A stretch of 64,000 nt of DNA from Streptomyces cavernicola (GTDB lineage Bacteria > Actinomycetota > Actinomycetes > Streptomycetales > Streptomycetaceae): NCBI RefSeq assembly GCF_029968035.1, contig NZ_JASCIQ010000016.1, positions 1 through 64,000 of the forward strand, read 5' to 3'. Of this stretch, positions 59,789 through 64,000 are shown one piece after another. The notes below the pieces were generated by a model. The model had not been told where the DNA came from and did not search any database. It was given only the letters and a program-made list of their open reading frames with translations. Numbering within the stretch: the first letter of the stretch is position 1; the number at the start of each line of letters is the position of its first letter. A program made the position numbers and the translations under genes.

Positions 59789-61559
59789 CCGGGCCTCCCC
59801 CAGGTTTGGTGAACGACGAACCCGTGCCGGGCTCGGTGCCCGAACTCCCCGGCTGCGTCGCCCGGTTGGTGATGACGTTGTTGTCGCCGAGGGCCACGGC
59901 GCCGCCGGCGTTCTCGATGAGCGTGCTGCCGCCGCTCACGTTCACGACCTTCTGGGCGAACTCGTCGGTGCGGTACCCGGCCTCCCGCAGCGCGGTCCGC
60001 ACCCCGTTGGCCACCCGGTCCTGGATGGACTTCAGATAGCGGTGTACGTCCATGTCCTGGAAGAGCGAGGACTCGCCGTCGGAGCCCAGCTCGCGCACCG
60101 AGAGGGCGGGCCCGTCGGGCAGCGCCGCGCCGTGGCCGCCGGTCAGCGCGCGCCAGCCGAACGCCACGCCCCGGCCGAGCGTCACCAGCGAGTGCGCGAA
60201 CGAGCGGGGCGTACGGGCCAGTGCCCAGACGGCCTTGCCGAACAGGTTGTTGTGCCGGTGCTGGTGGGCCAGTCGGTCGGCGTTCTCGAAGTCCTTGCGG
60301 ATCGGCAGGAGCACGTGCGGCGCGATCTCCAGCATCAGCATGCCGCCCTGCGTGTGCACCCGTACGAAGACCGTGGTGACGACCTCCTCCTCCCAGCCGC
60401 CGACCCGGATGCGCAGGAAGTGCCGCCGCGTCTCGCCGCCCTCGTCCACCGACTCGTCCCGGTGCGTACGGAACGCCGCCTCGCCGTAGGGCGCGTACTC
60501 CCGCTTGGGCAGCCCGTCCGCGGGCAGGAACACGCACTCGTCGATCTGCAGTTGGCGCAGCCGGTCCCGCACCCGGCCCCCCGCGTGCGGCGCGGGCGCC
60601 CGCAGCTCGGCGAGGAGCGGCCGCACCGCCTCCAGGATCACGCGGTTGCCGAGCGGCCGCTGCTCCTTGTCGGGGTCGGGCCGCAGCTCGACGGCGAGGG
60701 TCCAGGAGTCGTACGGCTCGCCCGCGCCGCAGAAGGGACGCGCCGAGTGGTACATGACCAGCGGCGCGTGCTGTTCGGTCCTGATCCGGTCGCGCAGCCG
60801 CCCCAAGCGCGCCCCGTCGGCCCCCTCGGCGGGGTCGGCGGCCATGTCGGCGAAGTTCTCGCGGTGCAGTTCGCCCGCGAGGACCCGGGCGAACTGGCCG
60901 CGCTGGGCGGCGACGCAGAGCGCGACGAGTGCCAGGGTCGCCGACGCCGCCCAGCCGTGGAACGGCTCCACCGAAGTGGCCGAGGGCGCGATCAGCTGGA
61001 CCAGGTCGGAGAGCGGCCCCGGCAGGGTCAGCGCCACGATCGACGCGATGCTCTCCCCCTCGGCCTGGCCGAAGATCACCACGATCAGGGTGAGCACCAC
61101 GAACAGCACGCCGAGCCGCCCGTACCAGCGCAGCAGCAGGGCCGGGACGCGGCGCCACAGGGAGGGGCGGTCCTCCGGCCCGCGCACCTTCGTACCGAGG
61201 AAGAGCAGCAGGGCCGGCGACACGATGACGAGCAGCAGATACGAGCTGAGCACCGCCCCGAGCACCCACAGGAACAGAATCCCCGCCGCCCAGCCCAGTT
61301 CGAGCCGGCGGGCGCGCAGCGCGTGCGCGAGGACGCGGGCCGCGTCGAAGCCGAGCGAGGGGGCGACGATGCGCTCCTCGTGGACGTACAACTCGTCGAT
61401 GACCGCGTCGCGGTAGGCCTCGTCCAGGTAACTGCCCGCGCACAGCAGCCGGGTGGCCTCGCTGGCGCCGGGCGGGGTGACCGGGAGGGCGGGCGGCAGT
61501 CCGTCGCCCCTGGGCTCGGCCGGTCCTGGCTGCGACGGCACCTGCGGCTGCTGCGACAA
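59778..61559 (-). CDS. Large membrane protein with C-terminal GDNN motif, unrecognised
   Basis: A 593-residue protein. Four to six membrane segments lie in the first 240 residues (AAGILFLWVLGAVLSSYLLL, LLLRWYGRLGVLFVVLTLIV, ATLALVALCVAAQRG and others). A large cytosolic domain follows (about 250-500) with DSWTLAVELRPDP, ILEAVRPLLAELRAP, and VTTVFVRVHTQGGMLMLEIA. The C-terminus ends with NVSGGSTLIENAGGAVALGD and NNVITN, a beta-type motif shared with the following small protein. No enzyme motif recognised. First gene of a three-gene operon just downstream of mdh. Confidence 0.7.
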   Translation of the reverse strand: MSQQPQVPSQPGPAEPRGDGLPPALPVTPPGASEATRLLCAGSYLDEAYRDAVIDELYVHEERIVAPSLGFDAARVLAHALRARRLELGWAAGILFLWVLGAVLSSYLLLVIVSPALLLFLGTKVRGPEDRPSLWRRVPALLLRWYGRLGVLFVVLTLIVVIFGQAEGESIASIVALTLPGPLSDLVQLIAPSATSVEPFHGWAASATLALVALCVAAQRGQFARVLAGELHRENFADMAADPAEGADGARLGRLRDRIRTEQHAPLVMYHSARPFCGAGEPYDSWTLAVELRPDPDKEQRPLGNRVILEAVRPLLAELRAPAPHAGGRVRDRLRQLQIDECVFLPADGLPKREYAPYGEAAFRTHRDESVDEGGETRRHFLRIRVGGWEEEVVTTVFVRVHTQGGMLMLEIAPHVLLPIRKDFENADRLAHQHRHNNLFGKAVWALARTPRSFAHSLVTLGRGVAFGWRALTGGHGAALPDGPALSVRELGSDGESSLFQDMDVHRYLKSIQDRVANGVRTALREAGYRTDEFAQKVVNVSGGSTLIENAGGAVALGDNNVITNRATQPGSSGTEPGTGSSFTKPGGGPDAG

Positions 61560-61664
61560 CGCTCCCCCTGTGAGTCAACTGCCGTGCGACACAGCGGAGT
61601 TGACCACCCGGTGTGCGCGAGATCACATCATAGAGGAGTCGGGGCGATGCGGCCCACGAAAAAA

Positions 61665-61706
61665 CCTCCGCCCCGGCGACCGTCGAGACGGCCGCCGGGG
61701 CGGAGG
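61665..61706 (-). terminator. Intrinsic terminator after mdh
   Basis: A 14-bp perfect stem (61665-61678 with 61693-61706) is followed on the minus strand by six Ts, giving a classical rho-independent terminator 45 bp beyond the mdh stop. Confidence 0.9.
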
Positions 61707-61750
61707 CGGAACTACTGGGGAACTACCGGCGAACTACCGGGGTGCGGGAC

Positions 61751-62740
61751 TCAGATGAGGCCGAGACCGCGCACGGCGTCGCGCTCCTCGGCGAGCTCCG
61801 CGACGGAGGCGTCGATGCGGGCGCGCGAGAACTCGTTGATGTCCAGGCCCTGGACGATCTCGTACTTGCCGTCCTTGGTGGTGACGGGGAAGGAGGAGAT
61901 CAGGCCCTCCGGGACACCGTACGAACCGTCGGACGGGACGCCCATGGAGGTCCAGTCGCCCGCGGCGGTGCCGTTGACCCAGGTGTGCACGTGGTCGATG
62001 GCGGCGTTGGCGGCGGAGGCGGCCGAGGACGCGCCACGGGCCTCGATGATCGCGGCGCCGCGCTTGGCGACGGTCGGGATGAACGTGTCGGCCAGCCACT
62101 GCTCGTCGCTGACGACCTCGGCGGCGTTCTTGCCGGCGATCTCCGCGTGGAAGATGTCCGGGTACTGGGTCGCCGAGTGGTTGCCCCAGATGGTGAGGCG
62201 CTTGATGTCCTCGACGGACGAGCCGGTCTTCTGCGCGAGCTGCGTCAGGGCGCGGTTGTGGTCGAGGCGGGTCATCGCGGTGAAGCGCTCGGCCGGTACG
62301 TCCGGGGCGGCGGCCTGGGCGATCAGGGCGTTGGTGTTGGCCGGGTTGCCGACGACGAGGACCTTGATGTCGTCCGCGGCGTGGTCGTTGATGGCCTTGC
62401 CCTGCGGCTTGAAGATGCCGCCGTTGGCCTCGAGCAGGTCACCGCGCTCCATGCCCTTGGCACGGGGGCGGGCGCCCACGAGCAGACCGACGTTGGCGCC
62501 CTCGAAGCCCTTGTTCGGGTCGTCGAAGATGTCGATGCCCTTGAGGAGCGGGAACGCGCAGTCGTCGAGCTCCATGGCGGTGCCCTCGGCGGCCTTGACG
62601 CCCTGCGGGATCTCGAGGAGGCGCAGCTTGACCGGCACGTCCGCGCCGAGCAGGTGGCCGGAGGCGATGCGGAAGAGCAGCGCGTAGCCGATCTGGCCGG
62701 CCGCGCCGGTGACGGTGACATTCACGGGAGTGCGGGTCAT
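61751..62740 (-). CDS. mdh: Malate dehydrogenase
   Basis: A 329-residue NAD-dependent enzyme converting malate and oxaloacetate in the TCA cycle. NAD fold NVTVTGAAGQIGYALLFRIA, then LVGARPRAKGMERGDLLEAN (mobile loop with substrate arginines), VLVVGNPANTNALI, and TIWGNHSATQYPD, which holds the catalytic histidine with MTRLDHNRALTQLA as the partner aspartate region. Length is typical. ATG 62740 follows GGAGATCGCC. An 18-bp palindrome lies about 100 bp upstream. Confidence 0.95.
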   Translation of the reverse strand: MTRTPVNVTVTGAAGQIGYALLFRIASGHLLGADVPVKLRLLEIPQGVKAAEGTAMELDDCAFPLLKGIDIFDDPNKGFEGANVGLLVGARPRAKGMERGDLLEANGGIFKPQGKAINDHAADDIKVLVVGNPANTNALIAQAAAPDVPAERFTAMTRLDHNRALTQLAQKTGSSVEDIKRLTIWGNHSATQYPDIFHAEIAGKNAAEVVSDEQWLADTFIPTVAKRGAAIIEARGASSAASAANAAIDHVHTWVNGTAAGDWTSMGVPSDGSYGVPEGLISSFPVTTKDGKYEIVQGLDINEFSRARIDASVAELAEERDAVRGLGLI

Positions 62741-62837
62741 GGCGATCTCCGTTAAGACAGCTGGCGGTTGGGGCCCTGCCCCGGGTGCAGGATCTCCGTG
62801 CAGTCGCCTCGTACCGATCGCTTCGCTCGATGATCGA

Positions 62838-62855
62838 TCTCTTGGCGTCAAGAGA
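62838..62855. promoter_or_regulatory. 18-bp palindrome TCTCTTGGCGTCAAGAGA upstream of mdh
   Basis: Seven-base arms TCTCTTG and CAAGAGA with a four-base centre, 98 bp upstream of the mdh ATG. The form resembles MarR-family operators; from memory TamR of S. coelicolor controls TCA-cycle genes including malate dehydrogenase through such sites. Regulator identity is inferred. Confidence 0.65.
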
Positions 62856-63680
62856 GATCCACCGGTCAGGCTATACCGCCCCACCCGGACCGCACCGCCG
62901 GACCTGTGTGGCCCGGCCCACACCACCCCGTCGCGGCGGCGGTCTTCGCCCAGGAGGGGGTGAGCGCCGACCACCGCCGCCGGGTGCCGGAGGCCCCGGA
63001 CTCACGTTCCGAGGACCCGCTCCCGTGGGGGGATGAGACCCGCCTGCCCGAACTCACGCGACGCATGCGTACTTCCCAAAACTGGGGCTCCGCCCCAGAC
63101 CCCGCTCCTCAAACGCCGGAGGGGCTGTCTTTGGGGCGCCCTACAGGGGCGCGGGGAACTGCGCGCCCAGCCACGACGGCGGGACAGCCAAGCTGAGGGG
63201 GTGCCCCATCAGGGGCGCGGGGAACTGCGCGCCCAGCCACGACGGCGCGGCAGACAAACTGGGGGGTGCCCCATCAGGGGCGCGGGGAACTGCGCGCCCA
63301 GCCACGACGGCGGGACAGCCAAGCTGAGGGGGTGCCCCATCAGGGGCGCGGGGAACTGCGCGCCCAGCCACGACGGCGCGGGAGACAAACTGGGGGGTGC
63401 CCCATCAGGGGCGCGGGGAACTGCGCGCCCAGCCACGACGGCGCGGCAGACAAACGACGGCCGGGGCACGGGGCGCAGCCCCGAAGCGGGATCCAGACGC
63501 GGCAGCCCCGGGGAGCTGGATCCAGGGACGGCAGCCCCGAAGCAGGGTCCAGGGGCAGCAGCCCCGGGGGCGGGGGCCGGGGGCGCAGCCGCGGGGGCGC
63601 AGCCTCCGTGGTCGTCCGTCAGGACTTTCGGGAAGGGGCGGGGCGGGGAGGAAAACCCGCCCGCCGACGGGGGACCCCCG
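62856..63680. repeat. Non-coding region with dispersed repeats upstream of mdh
   Basis: About 825 bases with no supportable gene. Besides the tandem array at 63144-63440 it holds a copy of the dispersed 21-mer (63108-63127), low-complexity GGCAGCCCCG(G/A)-type runs (63480-63600) and a CTTTCGGGAAGGGGCGGGG element (63625-63650). Open frames here merely read through the repeats. Confidence 0.75.
63144..63440. repeat. Five-copy tandem repeat array with alternating spacers
   Basis: The 35-base core CAGGGGCGCGGGGAACTGCG... (starts 63144, 63210, 63275, 63341, 63406) recurs every 66 or 65 bp alternately. Spacers alternate between CGGGACAGCCAAGCTGAGGG- and CGCGG(C/G)AGACAAACTGGGG-type, so the real unit is a dimer of 131 bp duplicated (63144-63274 and 63275-63405) plus one more core. 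It is not a CRISPR because spacers are not unique. Confidence 0.9.
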
Positions 63681-64000
63681 TCAACCGTCCGTCCCCGTAC
63701 ACCCCTTCAGCCCAGCCACAAGCGTCCCGCAAGCCTTCGCATCGGCAGCGGCCTCCACAGCCACCATCGGCGTATACGCATCCCCGTCCCCGTCGACCTC
63801 ACCCCTCTGCTCATCGGCGGCGGCCGCACCGGACCCGGTGATCCGCACCGCGTCGCCGGGCGCGGCCTGGGTGATCCGGGCCCAGGCGGCACCGCAGGTC
63901 TCGCTGTACCGGACCTCCACGAGAGCGGTGCCGATGGTGACGCTGGTCGGGGTCCGCGCGAACTCGCCGCTGCAGCCCATCTCTTCGGGATCCTCGCCGG
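63681..64000 (-). CDS. DUF2690-domain protein, partial (runs off the window end)
   Basis: The C-terminal approximately 106 residues of a protein whose beginning lies beyond 64000. The visible part reads EDPEEMGCSGEFARTPTSV, then VEVRYSETCGAAWARI and PGDAVRITGSG, which is the DUF2690 signature: a small secreted-type domain with two cysteines, found in Streptomyces either alone or after a helix-turn-helix and membrane segment. The end KACGTLVAGLKGCTG adds two further cysteines. The full gene may therefore be a membrane-spanning regulator. It converges on nothing nearby. Confidence 0.75.
   Translation of the reverse strand, partial: GEDPEEMGCSGEFARTPTSVTIGTALVEVRYSETCGAAWARITQAAPGDAVRITGSGAAAADEQRGEVDGDGDAYTPMVAVEAAADAKACGTLVAGLKGCTGTDG

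Noticed and set aside
58680..62687. A 1335-residue open frame on the plus strand
   Set aside because: It is antisense to four well-supported genes including mdh, and its composition (Arg/Gly/Ala/Val-rich) is the usual GC-bias shadow.
63144..63440. CRISPR-like array
   Set aside because: The 'spacers' alternate between two near-identical sequences and no cas genes are present; it is a tandem duplication.

Overview
This window is chromosomal DNA from a Streptomyces species. The evidence is the very high G+C content, the strong third-position GC bias, frequent GTG starts, densely packed and often overlapping genes, and families typical of the genus (SCO4848-type membrane protein, DUF6716, DUF2690, long actinobacterial GlyA). 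As I remember the S. coelicolor map, the gene order resembles the core-chromosome interval from the SCO488x cell-wall polymer genes to malate dehydrogenase (SCO4827), read backwards. This is core chromosome rather than a mobile island. I see no rRNA, tRNA, CRISPR array, transposase or prophage.

Layout. 1-1.8 kb: an HTH/TPR-type regulator and a small CPCC protein. 1.8-10.35 kb: two divergent operons for a nonulosonic-acid (Kdn/sialic-type) cell-wall polymer: two polysialyltransferase-like enzymes, a NeuB-type synthase, a cytidylyltransferase fused to a KdsC-like phosphatase, a DUF6716 glycosyltransferase, a GT2 glycosyltransferase and an acyltransferase. 10.4-24.6 kb: LeuE-type exporter, acyl-CoA mutase large subunit, L,D-transpeptidase lipoprotein, ECF sigma factor with a coupled membrane partner, a frameshifted peptidoglycan-recognition amidase, a GH20 hexosaminidase, OHCU decarboxylase and several unrecognised proteins. 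24.7-28.1 kb: sdhCDAB. 28.1-31.2 kb: Uma2, VOC, and a TetR-controlled cassette with paired operators. 31.2-46.8 kb: metallophosphoesterase, D-Ala-D-Ala carboxypeptidase, YihY, 2H phosphoesterase, trpS, glyA, rocD, a YgiC/YgiB-like pair, a frameshifted DMT-type membrane protein, and a MocR regulator divergent from two AhpD-like proteins and a PEP-mutase/isocitrate-lyase-family enzyme. 46.9-49.9 kb: a four-gene cassette with type VII secretion (WXG100-like) features. 50-57.5 kb: betaine aldehyde dehydrogenase, choline oxidase-like enzyme and a glycine betaine ABC transporter, transcribed as one osmoprotectant unit. 57.7-64 kb: secreted and membrane proteins, including an unrecognised three-gene operon sharing a 'GDNN/GNDN' motif, then mdh, a tandem repeat array and a partial DUF2690 gene.

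Several modules fit together. Central carbon metabolism is represented by sdhCDAB and mdh. Cell-envelope assembly is represented by the polymer locus, transpeptidase, carboxypeptidase, amidase, hexosaminidase and sigma factor. Amino-acid and one-carbon metabolism is represented by glyA, rocD and trpS, and osmoprotection by the choline/betaine unit. Intergenic space is used heavily by dispersed GC-rich repeats, several of which act as hairpin terminators or supply stop codons.

Two genes (about 16.4-19.1 kb and 41.9-42.7 kb) are interrupted by single frameshifts at C-rich positions. These may be sequencing errors or true lesions. The most promising unexplained units are the T7SS-type cassette (46.9-49.9 kb), the GDNN-motif operon (58.5-61.6 kb) and the SAF-less NeuB plus fused CMP-synthetase/phosphatase in the polymer locus.
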